The notes beneath the pieces were generated by a model that was not told the origin of the DNA, did no database searches, and saw only the letters and a list, made by a program, of their open reading frames with translations. The position numbers were made by a program, and so were the translations under genes. This document shows, in pieces, positions 1-7,982 of a stretch of 64,000 nt of DNA. The DNA comes from JAJCYL01 sp965206015 (GTDB lineage Bacteria; Bacteroidota; Bacteroidia; Cytophagales; Cyclobacteriaceae), in contig CBDBIW010000010.1 of the NCBI GenBank assembly GCA_965206015.1, forward strand, positions 310,001 to 374,000, read 5' to 3'. How positions within the stretch are numbered: position 1 is the stretch's first letter; the number at the start of each line of letters is the position of its first letter.

Positions 1-404
1 CCAATTTTAGGCGAAGTCAAATTCAACTCCTTCAAAATTTTACCCACCAGCACTGTAGGACTCTCATGTTCGTCCCAGGTTTGTAACTCTCCTTCAATAG
101 TTATCAATTCATTTAATCGCTCATCTTCGAATTTTGGACAGATATAGAAGATGCTTCCTGTCTTAGGAATCAATACTCCCATCATTCTCTCGCTAGGCCG
201 CCATTGTATGTCTACGAAGTATCTCATACTGGTGCCAGAATCGAGATAAATGGCGTCCATACCTTGATCCCCCATCAATTTTCTGGCCTTTTCAATTCTG
301 TCTAGCCGCTCTTCCTTTGTGATAAAAGAAACCCCCTCAATCATAGATTGATAGGTCTCTTTTGGTTTTGAAACTCTTATAGAATCAAGATCGTTGCAAG
401 GCAT
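1..404 (-). pseudogene. M24-family (Xaa-Pro/creatinase-like) peptidase, N-terminal part
   Basis: Read on the minus strand, an open frame runs from an ATG at 404 out of the window. The about 134 residues seen include the motif DAIYLDSGTSMRYFVDIQW and the phrase GVLIPKTGSIFYICPKFEDE. This is the pattern of the creatinase/prolidase N-terminal domain that precedes an M24 metallopeptidase; the catalytic domain lies outside the window. An in-frame TAA sits four codons before the ATG. Related bacteroidotal proteins, as I recall them, carry an export signal before this domain, and none is present here. The start abuts the left end of an IS5-type element, so the first part of the gene was probably removed by the insertion. 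It could still be translated as a cytoplasmic form. Confidence 0.6.
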
Positions 405-1592
405 TCTGAAATATTACTCGTTATGTATTATAGTTACGTATGCAAAAACAATCCATTCTCAGCCTGGCAGACAGCATTTGTGATCTACGAACCCGCAAAA
501 TAAAAAAGACTTTTTTCACTCAGATAAATACTGCTTTGGACCGGGGATCGATTGAATCAGTCATCTCTGCCTATTATAAAAAGGGCAAGAGTGCGACAGG
601 TAAACCTGGTTATGACGGGCTGTTGCTATTTAAGATGTGTTTACTTCAAACAGGGTACGGATTGAGCGATTATGAAGTAGAAGATCGTGTCAATGATCGT
701 ATTTCTTTTGGCTATTTCTGTGGATCAACAATAGACCAGGCAGCTCCGGATCCATAGTACTTTAAGCCGCTTTCGTAGTGCCATGTCCAAATCAGGTGGT
801 TTTGAGCTGCTTTTGAAGGAGGTCAATTCGCAGTTGAGCAGGCATAAAATCATCGTTAAAACAGGAGTCATAGTCGATGCCGGTGTGATAGAAACTCCTT
901 TGAGGCCTAAAGGAAAAACCAATCATGAAGTCACTACGGACAGAGAAGATGAGCAAGAGGCGGGTGTCCATAAAACCTGCCCTTCAAGTGTAGATCAGGA
1001 GGCATCATGGTTAAAGAAGGGAGGTAAATATCATTATGGCCATAAGAAACATTGCCCCACCGATGAAGAGGGACTGGTGCCGGGTGTTGTGACCACCAAA
1101 GCAAGTGTGAATGAAACAGGAAATCTATCTGAGGTGTCGGGCACAGTCGATTTACCTGAGGGTATTGCCCTGAAAGCTGATAAAGGGTACCCATCAGAGA
1201 ATAATGAGCAACTTCTCAAAAGCAAAAAACTCAAGAATCACATTTTGAAGAAAGCCAAAAAGAACAAGTCCCTGACCCATTGGGAGAAGCGTTTCAATAA
1301 ATTGGCAGGCAAGGCACGTTTTAAAGTAGAACGCACATTTTGGGGCATCAGACTTTGGTTCGCCGGAGGAGTAGCAGGGTACAGAGGGATAGAAAAGATG
1401 CATAATCAGAACATCATGGAAGCTTTATCTTACAATTTGTACCGCTCTCCCGGGATTATCGTGTCTAATCATCAAAAATGAAGCCTGTCGCACCCCAAAG
1501 AACAGAGAAAACAGAAAAAATACAAGTAGACAACTTCAGTCTTTAGCCAAAAACCCAACGCGAATCATCGTTCATGACTTTTGCAACGGTCT
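388..1592 (+). mobile_element. IS5-family insertion sequence, inactive
   Basis: The element holds one transposase gene interrupted by a frameshift. Possible terminal inverted repeats are AGATCGTTGCAA at 388-399 and its complement TTGCAACGGTCT at 1581-1592 (11 of 12 matching). The element is about 1.2 kb, normal for IS5 members. No clear target duplication was found. The exact ends are uncertain by several bases. Both neighbours are truncated genes on the opposite strand. Confidence 0.6.
440..1481 (+). pseudogene. IS5-family transposase, frameshifted
   Basis: The first frame (440-757) gives the N-terminal DUF772-type domain, ending ...IDQAAPD. The second frame resumes at 753 with HSTLSRFRSAMSKSGG and runs to 1481. 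One extra C at about 752 explains the break, since deleting it restores a single protein of about 347 residues. The DDE residues are visible: D in VDAGVIET, D in ADKGYPS and E in KVERTFWG. The reading frame is otherwise intact over its full length, so the mutation looks recent. No programmed-frameshift heptamer of the A6G type is present at the break. Confidence 0.85.
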
Positions 1593-1808
1593 TAATGTTT
1601 GCCTGACAATGACAAGAGAAGTATCATCGAATACTGCCTTTAGTGTATCACAAAACCCTTCCCAGGATTTCCCAGAAACAACTCTTTGAGCACTGACATC
1701 GTCCTCGGTTTTGTTTTGAATTCTTAACCAAAAGCGTCGAATGCTTCTGAAAATTCCGAGTAGGCCTATGAATATCTTTTCATCATTTGGAATAAGAAGA
1801 GGTACCAA
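1572..1808 (-). pseudogene. Probable DUF1214-family protein, N-terminal fragment
   Basis: This short minus-strand frame (78 codons) includes RVVSGKSWEGFCDTLKA. It resembles the start of DUF1214 proteins, which typically read SG(K/R)SWEDFCDxLK. It stops inside the inferred right end of the IS5 element, so the remainder appears to be lost. The true start is unclear; an internal start in the FRSIRRFWLRIQNKTEDDV stretch is possible. It lies upstream, in the same direction, of the truncated M24 peptidase, suggesting both bordered a segment now replaced by the IS. The assignment rests on one motif. Confidence 0.4.
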
Positions 1809-1838
1809 ATATGAATTGCTTTTTAACCAGTTGAAATA

Positions 1839-3911
1839 TTAACTGATCACTCCGCCATTGTCTGCGGTGTCATTTGGTTCAATCAGTTTAAGAACTCCAT
1901 CAGCATTCTCAGCCATCAAAATCATGCCTTGGGATTCAAATCCCATAATGTTTCGCGGTGCTAGATTAATCAAAACCGTAACTTGTTTTCCTATCATTTC
2001 TTCAGGAGAGTAATGCTTGGCTATACCACTTAAGATAGTCCTCTGGTCAATTCCGGTATCTACTTTGAATTTTAAGAGCTTATTAGATTTAGGTACCTTT
2101 TCTGCTTCCAGGATCGTTCCAATTCTCATGTCCATTTTGACGAAGTCATCATAGGTAATTTCATCTTTCTGAGGTTCAACGGTTCCCTTCTCTTCCGAAT
2201 CGTTCGTCATTTTGGTTCCCTTTAATTTGTTGATTTGAAATTCTATGGTTTCGTCTTCTACTTTATCAAATAGAAGTTCAGGTTGATTAATAGATGACCC
2301 GGTTTGTAATATTTCACAGGATCCGGCATACTTCCAATTCAATTGGTCAATTCCGATTAAATGGGCAATTTTCTTGGATGTATTAGGTAAAAAAGGTTCT
2401 CCTACTATTGATAGATTAGCAACAATTTGCAATGCAATGTTGAGAATTGTATCGACTCTTTTAGGATTTTCTTTTATTTGTTTCCAGGGTTCAGTATCAG
2501 CCAGGTATTTATTTCCCAGTCTGGCAAGATTCATGACATGACCAAGTGCGTCTCTAAATTTGAAATTCTCTAAGGATTCAGAAATTAAGACTGGAAAATT
2601 GGAGATACTATTAATGGATTCCCGGTCAATGTCAAATAACTCTGATCTCAGAGGTACTTTACCATCACAAAATTTATGTGTTAGTACCATAGCCCGGTTA
2701 ATAAAATTTCCGAGAATGGCCACCAATTCATTGTTGACTCTGGCCTGGTAATCTTTCCATGTAAATTCACTGTCCTTGTTCTCTGGCAAGATGGAGCCAA
2801 TAACGTATCTTAATTCATCTTGCTTGCCTGGGAATTCGTCTAAATACTCATGGAGCCATACTGCCCAGTTTCTGCTGGTTGACAATTTGTTGCTTTCCAG
2901 GTTGAGGAACTCATTCGCAGGTATGTTATCAGGCAGGATATAATCCTTTCTTGCGTGTAGAATTGACGGAAATATGATGCAGTGGAACACAATGTTATCC
3001 TTACCAATGAAATGCAATAATCGAGAGTCGTCCTCAGGGTTTGCCTGTTTCTTCCAATACAATTCCCAGTCTTTTCCGTTGTCTTTAGCCCATTGCTTAG
3101 TTGCTGATATGTATCCAATGGGTGCATCCAACCAGACATATAGTTTCTTTCCTTCGGTGCCTTTCAAAGGAACATCAACACCCCAGTCAAGATCACGAGT
3201 CATTGCCCTGGGTTCCAGTCCCGCCTTTATCCACGCACTACATTGACCATAGACATTAGATTTCCATTCTTTTTTCTTACCCTCTATCAGCCATTTTTCC
3301 AACCATTTTTGGTACTTGTCCAATGGGAGGTACCAATGTTTGGTTTTTCTGAGTATTGGCTCTTTACCACTTAAAGCTGACCTGGGCTTTTTCAGATCCG
3401 TCGGATTGAGAGAGGAGCCACATCTTTCACACTGATCACCATATGCATTGTCAAAGGCGCAATTGGGACAGGTACCAATGATGTATCTATCGGCTAGAAA
3501 TTGGTCATACTCTTCATCATAAAATTGATCACTTTCTTCTTCGGTGAATTCCCCCATTTCATAGAGTTTTGTGAAGAATTCTTGCGAGGTTTCGTGATGG
3601 AGCGGATCAGAAGTTCTATGATAAAAGTCAAATGAAATACCGAAGCGTTTGAAGGACTCACCAATGTTTTTGTGGTATTTATCAATTATGTCCTTTGGGG
3701 TTATGCTCTCTTTTTTTGCTCGCAAAGTAATAGCAACGCCATGTTCATCACTACCACAGATATAGACGACGTCTCGGCCACGAGATCGCAGATATCTGAC
3801 ATAAATGTCAGAAGGTATATAGGCACCTGCCATATGGCCAATATGGAGTGGCCCATTAGCATATGGCAACGCTGCGGTTACAGTATATTTTTTGAATTTT
3901 CTGCTACTCAT
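1839..3911 (-). CDS. metG: Methionyl-tRNA synthetase
   Basis: This class I aminoacyl-tRNA synthetase (690 residues) charges tRNA-Met in the cytoplasm. The HIGH signature is at residues 23-26 (GPLHIGHMAGA). A zinc knuckle CPNC...CERCG follows near residue 150, and the KMSKS loop appears as NKLSTSRNW, the usual variant in this phylum as I recall it. A linker rich in charged residues (about 560-580) leads to a C-terminal EMAP/Trbp111-type tRNA-binding domain (YDDFVKMDMRIGTILEAE to the end), which normally supports dimerisation. Length matches full-size bacterial MetG. The start gives the conserved KKYTVTAALPYANG opening. The gene stands alone and is divergent from the LptF/G-type permease gene. 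Confidence 0.97.
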   Translation of the reverse strand: MSSRKFKKYTVTAALPYANGPLHIGHMAGAYIPSDIYVRYLRSRGRDVVYICGSDEHGVAITLRAKKESITPKDIIDKYHKNIGESFKRFGISFDFYHRTSDPLHHETSQEFFTKLYEMGEFTEEESDQFYDEEYDQFLADRYIIGTCPNCAFDNAYGDQCERCGSSLNPTDLKKPRSALSGKEPILRKTKHWYLPLDKYQKWLEKWLIEGKKKEWKSNVYGQCSAWIKAGLEPRAMTRDLDWGVDVPLKGTEGKKLYVWLDAPIGYISATKQWAKDNGKDWELYWKKQANPEDDSRLLHFIGKDNIVFHCIIFPSILHARKDYILPDNIPANEFLNLESNKLSTSRNWAVWLHEYLDEFPGKQDELRYVIGSILPENKDSEFTWKDYQARVNNELVAILGNFINRAMVLTHKFCDGKVPLRSELFDIDRESINSISNFPVLISESLENFKFRDALGHVMNLARLGNKYLADTEPWKQIKENPKRVDTILNIALQIVANLSIVGEPFLPNTSKKIAHLIGIDQLNWKYAGSCEILQTGSSINQPELLFDKVEDETIEFQINKLKGTKMTNDSEEKGTVEPQKDEITYDDFVKMDMRIGTILEAEKVPKSNKLLKFKVDTGIDQRTILSGIAKHYSPEEMIGKQVTVLINLAPRNIMGFESQGMILMAENADGVLKLIEPNDTADNGGVIS

Positions 3912-4012
3912 TTATTTTATTGACAAGTCGGTAAAGATATAAACTGAGACTGCACGAGAGAAATAATTTTGAGCCATTGAGAATACGCATGTTTCTTATA
4001 TCCAACCTTAAC

Positions 4013-4042
4013 TTGATTTCAGTCATTCTTGCGGTAGTTTTA
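4013..4042 (+). promoter_or_regulatory. Possible Bacteroidota-type promoter for the LptF/G-EamA pair
   Basis: TTG at 4013-4015 and TAGTTTTA at 4035-4042 are separated by 19 bases. This resembles the -33 TTTG / -7 TAnnTTTG consensus with one mismatch in the -7 box, and it lies 17 bases before the ATG at 4059. Confidence 0.35.
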
Positions 4043-4058
4043 CAGCAGTAAAAGGGCC

Positions 4059-5135
4059 ATGTTGAAAATTATTGACCGCTATATATTAAAGAAATTTCTC
4101 AGCACATTCTTTTTTTGTGTTGTCCTATTGGTCCTTGTCATTGTGATAATTGATTTCACAGAGAAAGTCGACAAGTTTAATAAAGCAGGAGTCAGCCAAG
4201 CGGAAATTTTAGAATATTATGCCAGCTTCATTCCATTTCTTGCCGGCATCTTGACACCAATAACCACCTTCATTGCAGTTGTTTTTATTACCGCTAAGAT
4301 GGCCGCAAAGACTGAAATTATTGCTATTCTGGCGGGAGGGATGAGTTTTACCCGACTGATGTGGCCTTATTTTATTGGGGCATTGATGATCGGAATGCTA
4401 AGTTTTTATCTGAACGGCTGGGTCATTCCAAATGCCAATAAGTTCAGGGTAACTTTTGAAGTTACCCATCTGAAAAAGGCATTTTATTTCAATGAAACGG
4501 ATATTCATTTCAAAGTTGGGGATGATCTTTATGCTTATTTGTTCCGCTATAATAATCGCATTGATAGAGGATATAAGTTCACTCTTGAAAAATTCGACGG
4601 GATAAGGCTACATCAAAAGTTAACCGCTAATATTATCGCCTGGGATACCGCAACATTTAAATGGGAGCTGGAGAATTGGCAATTAAGAACTTTTAATGGA
4701 TTTGATGAAGTGATTGAAGAGGGTAAAAGAATGGATACGACCTTGACCATCCGACCGTCAGATTTCGATAATAACACCGGTTTAGAATCGGCACTAACGA
4801 TTGATGAATTGAACGCTCATATTGACTTGCTGCAATCACGAGGTGCCGATGACGTGGAGATTTATCTCATTGAGAAGTACATCCGCTATATGATTCCATT
4901 TACAACATTGATTCTGACGTTTATTGGTCTAATAGTCTCTGCGAGAAAATCGAGGGGAGGTACGGGTTTTCAAATCGCATTGGGCTTTCTTATTGCATTT
5001 ATGTTTATCATCTTTTTTATTTTTAGTAAAGCCCTGGCTGAAAAAAGTTCTGCTGATCCATTCTATGCTATTTGGTTTCCCAATATGTTTTTCAGTTTGA
5101 TTGGAATAGTGTTATACAAAGCACTCCCACGATGA
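4059..5135 (+). CDS. LptF/LptG-family LPS export permease
   Basis: This is an inner-membrane permease of the YjgP/YjgQ family (358 residues), which extracts lipopolysaccharide for the Lpt bridge together with the LptB ATPase. The N-terminus IIDRYILKKFLSTFFF is the family opening. Three membrane segments occupy roughly residues 12-120, a periplasmic beta-jellyroll region about 125-260, and three more segments fill the C-terminus from IRYMIPFTTLILTFIGLIV onward. LptF and LptG cannot be separated by eye. An lptB gene is encoded at 27249-27980 in this window. The stop overlaps the start of the next gene by 4 bases (ATGA), so translation is likely coupled. Confidence 0.9.
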   Translation: MLKIIDRYILKKFLSTFFFCVVLLVLVIVIIDFTEKVDKFNKAGVSQAEILEYYASFIPFLAGILTPITTFIAVVFITAKMAAKTEIIAILAGGMSFTRLMWPYFIGALMIGMLSFYLNGWVIPNANKFRVTFEVTHLKKAFYFNETDIHFKVGDDLYAYLFRYNNRIDRGYKFTLEKFDGIRLHQKLTANIIAWDTATFKWELENWQLRTFNGFDEVIEEGKRMDTTLTIRPSDFDNNTGLESALTIDELNAHIDLLQSRGADDVEIYLIEKYIRYMIPFTTLILTFIGLIVSARKSRGGTGFQIALGFLIAFMFIIFFIFSKALAEKSSADPFYAIWFPNMFFSLIGIVLYKALPR

Positions 5136-6025
5136 GCCAACAGGTTAAAGATCTGGTAGAGTTACATTTTTTGGTCTTATTATGGGGTTTTACTGCGGTT
5201 TTAGGATTATTGATTGAAATCCCATCGGTTGAAATTGTTTTTTATCGCTCCCTTATATCGTTTATAGTTATCGGTGCAGGCTTGACCATTGCAGGAAAAG
5301 GATTAAAGATTGAACTATCCGAATTTGTTAAACTACTTGCAGTTGGACTTCTATTTGCTGCTCACTGGATATTATTCTTTTTGGCTGCAAAAGTTTCTAA
5401 TGCTTCCCTGTGTTTGGCCGGTATGGCTACCACTGCATTGTGGTCGAGTCTCCTTGAACCGCTATTGGGGAAAACGAAAATAAGTAGACTTGAAATTTCA
5501 TTATCCTTATTGGCACTAATTGGCTTATCAATTGTTTTGAATGTAGAATTTGATAGGGCTTTAGGTTTGTTACTGGCGATTGGTGCAGCCTTATTGGCAG
5601 CACTTTTCACTATCGCTAACAAAAGTCTAGTAGCACGACATGAGCCCTTTAAAATCATGTTTTACGAGATGTTCTCTGCCTTCTTGGTTACAGCCATGTT
5701 TCTACCTGCATATAAATATTATTTGGCGGATGGAATTTTGAGATTAAACCCTTCCATTAATGACTGGATATTTCTAATTGTTCTTGCCGTTATATGTACT
5801 TCGTATGCTTATTCTATGTCAGTAAAGTTATTGAAACGGATTTCTGCCTTCACTGTAAACTTCACAATTAATCTTGAACCTGTTTATGGTATCATTCTCG
5901 CATTCCTCATTTTAGGTGATAGTGAAAGAATGAATACAGGATTCTATGTCGGGACTTTACTGGTATTAGTTTCGGTAATCATTTACCCCATCCTTAAAAA
6001 GAGATTGCCGATTACATCAGTTTGA
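5132..6025 (+). CDS. EamA/DMT-family transporter
   Basis: This is an integral membrane protein of 297 residues with about ten hydrophobic segments in two repeated halves, the layout of EamA (RhaT-like drug/metabolite) transporters. An upstream start at 5072 lies inside the LptF/G gene. The ATG at 5132, overlapping that gene's TGA, gives the normal start MSQQVKDLVELHFLVLLWG with the first helix at once. The second half carries FTINLEPVYGIILAFLILG, the typical E-P-V/L-Y signature of EamA helix 9. The substrate cannot be inferred. A hairpin (6042-6074) follows the stop. Confidence 0.88.
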   Translation: MSQQVKDLVELHFLVLLWGFTAVLGLLIEIPSVEIVFYRSLISFIVIGAGLTIAGKGLKIELSEFVKLLAVGLLFAAHWILFFLAAKVSNASLCLAGMATTALWSSLLEPLLGKTKISRLEISLSLLALIGLSIVLNVEFDRALGLLLAIGAALLAALFTIANKSLVARHEPFKIMFYEMFSAFLVTAMFLPAYKYYLADGILRLNPSINDWIFLIVLAVICTSYAYSMSVKLLKRISAFTVNFTINLEPVYGIILAFLILGDSERMNTGFYVGTLLVLVSVIIYPILKKRLPITSV

Positions 6026-6041
6026 ATTAAAGTAACATTAG

Positions 6042-6074
6042 TGAGAAATCGGCTTCAAAAGCCAATTATTCTCA
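6042..6074 (+). terminator. Imperfect hairpin after the EamA gene
   Basis: The core GGCTT-CAA-AAGCC (6051-6063) is extended by TGAGAA...TTCTCA. No strong T-run follows, so it may be a weak terminator or a 3'-end stabiliser. Confidence 0.35.
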
Positions 6075-6139
6075 GTGAAGTGATTGATGTACACATTAAT
6101 ATGAAAATTTAATAAAATCTTTTACAGATTTGCCTGAAT

Positions 6140-7153
6140 ATGGACATCAGTCAAAATGTTTCCTTAAAGCCTTATAATACTTTTGGCATTGATGCTATAG
6201 CAACTCATTTCGCTATTGTGCGAACAGATGATGATTTCAAGGAGCTAATAAAATCTGAAGTTTTTAGAGAAAATAAGATGTTGATTCTTGGAGGAGGGAG
6301 TAATTTGTTGTTCACCACTGACTTCGACGGATTGGTTGTCAAAAATGAAATTAAGGGGATTGAGGTTCTTGAGGATGAGGGAGATTATGTGGTGGTTAAA
6401 TCTGGAGCAGGAGAGCAGTGGCATACCCTGGTTTTATACTCCTTGGAAAATGGCTTGAATGGGATAGAGAATCTTTCATTGATTCCTGGAACAGTTGGAG
6501 CTGCCCCGATACAAAACATAGGAGCCTATGGAGTGGAAATTCAAAACGTGTTTTTGGAATTACAGGGGATGGATACAGTCACTGGCGAAAGAAGGACCTA
6601 TAACAAAGAAGACTGTCAGTTTGGTTACCGGGATAGCATATTTAAAAAGAAGTTGAAGGGTAAGATCTTCATCGTTTCCGTGACATTGAGATTATCTAAA
6701 AAATCACTTCTCAATACTTCTTATGGTGCTATTAAAGAGATATTGGATTCCTGGGAAATTGCCACACCAACCGCTACAGATGTGAGTAGGGCAGTTATTT
6801 CTATTCGCCAGTCAAAGTTGCCAGATCCGGCAAAAATTGGCAATGCGGGTAGTTTTTTTAAAAATCCTATTATAACGTCAGAAGTATTCAAAACTCTTAA
6901 AGAGAAGTGGACAAGGTTACCAGGTTACACGGATGCAAATCAGATTAAAGTACCAGTTGCCTGGTTAATTGAAAATTGTGGTTGGAAAGGGAAGAAGATT
7001 GGAGATATTGGTGTGCATGAAAAACAGGCATTAGTATTGGTGAATTATGGCAACGGAGACGGAAAAGCAATCGTAAATCTTGCACAAGAAATAAGAGTCT
7101 CAATAAAGAAAACCTTTGACATTGATCTCATCCCGGAAGTCAATATAGTGTAA
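6140..7153 (+). CDS. murB: UDP-N-acetylenolpyruvoylglucosamine reductase
   Basis: MurB (337 residues) is the FAD enzyme that reduces UDP-GlcNAc-enolpyruvate to UDP-MurNAc with NADPH, the second committed step of peptidoglycan synthesis. Seen are the opening LKPYNTFGIDA, the FAD-binding LGGGSNLLF, SLIPGTVGAAPIQNIGAYG, and GNAGSFFKNP with the proton-donating serine. IENCGWKG follows, and the C-terminal PEVNIV contains the catalytic glutamate. It is the long type I (E. coli-like) form. It stands alone, 114 bases after the EamA gene. Confidence 0.97.
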   Translation: MDISQNVSLKPYNTFGIDAIATHFAIVRTDDDFKELIKSEVFRENKMLILGGGSNLLFTTDFDGLVVKNEIKGIEVLEDEGDYVVVKSGAGEQWHTLVLYSLENGLNGIENLSLIPGTVGAAPIQNIGAYGVEIQNVFLELQGMDTVTGERRTYNKEDCQFGYRDSIFKKKLKGKIFIVSVTLRLSKKSLLNTSYGAIKEILDSWEIATPTATDVSRAVISIRQSKLPDPAKIGNAGSFFKNPIITSEVFKTLKEKWTRLPGYTDANQIKVPVAWLIENCGWKGKKIGDIGVHEKQALVLVNYGNGDGKAIVNLAQEIRVSIKKTFDIDLIPEVNIV

Positions 7154-7282
7154 CAACTTTACAACGTTTCTCAGAATAATAAGCACCACTTACCGCAAAA
7201 TGGGGTTGCTAATGAACGAGATTATGTATGCAGTCGTATGCATCTTTTTGAATCCAAAATTTTAGCTTGAACTCATATTACC

Positions 7283-7914
7283 ATGAAGAAATTTTTAATT
7301 GCGGTATGTGCTGTGGTGCTGATAGCTCCTGCACTAAAAGCGCAGCAACTGATGGACAAGTCAATATTCAAAGGTTGTCCAGCACATCGGATTAACTGGC
7401 ATTAGCATCGAATATTCTAGCCCCGGAGTCAACGACAAGAAATATGGGGGACTTTGGTTCCTAATGGTGAGACACCATTTCCGTGGCGTACAGGTGCCAA
7501 TGAAAATACAGTGATTACATTTTCTGATGATGTTAAAGTCGAAAACAAAGATATTGCCAAATGCAAAGGCTGGTTTAGTTGGTAAAACTGGTAAACAAAA
7601 CGAAGCTGATGCAATACTGGCTGAAATGGTCGATCTTCCAACAACCACAGCAGGTGACCTCTATGGTGATGGCCGACAGAGTTGACTGGCAGGGCAAAAA
7701 GAAGGAAGCAATGGCAATATTTGAGAAAAATGCGGAGAGAAATCCTGGTCACTGATTAGCACCCCATGGCATTGCCAGAGCCCATTCTTCCATGGGTGAT
7801 TATAAGAAAGCACTGAAGTATGAGAAAGAGGCACTTGAAAAAGCCCTGGCTGGTAGTAAGGGCCCTCTGGAGGGGTTTGTTGCCCAACTGGAAAAGGGTG
7901 AAGATTTTAATTGA
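7283..7914 (+). pseudogene. DUF2911-family secreted protein, decayed
   Basis: A clean signal peptide (MKKFLIAVCAVVLIAPALKAQ) starts at 7283, but the frame closes after about 40 codons. Downstream pieces in other frames read GISIEYSSPGVNDKKIWGTLVPNGE and WRTGANENTVITFSDDVKVE, the core of DUF2911. A C-terminal helical repeat piece reads KKKEAMAIFEKNAERNPGH...GDYKKALKYEKEALEKAL. Several frameshifts, a stop and an internal deletion separate these parts. DUF2911 proteins are common exported proteins of unknown role in Bacteroidota. This copy cannot make a full product. Confidence 0.8.
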
Positions 7915-7931
7915 CCGCTAGATGTAAACAT

Positions 7932-7966
7932 AAAAAGGAGAAGCCCCACCGGGATTTCTCCTTTTT
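7932..7966. terminator. Bidirectional rho-independent terminator
   Basis: The stem AAAAAGGAGAA / TTCTCCTTTTT flanks a GC-rich loop (GCCCCACCGGGA). A-run and T-run on either side let it serve both the DUF2911 relic and the convergent permease gene ending at 7983. Confidence 0.8.
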
Positions 7967-7982
7967 ATTCTATTACCAGTGT

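Noticed and set aside
440..1481. Programmed -1 frameshift in the IS5 transposase
   Set aside because: No slippery heptamer at the junction; the break is explained by one inserted C, and the direction needed does not match A6G-type slippage.
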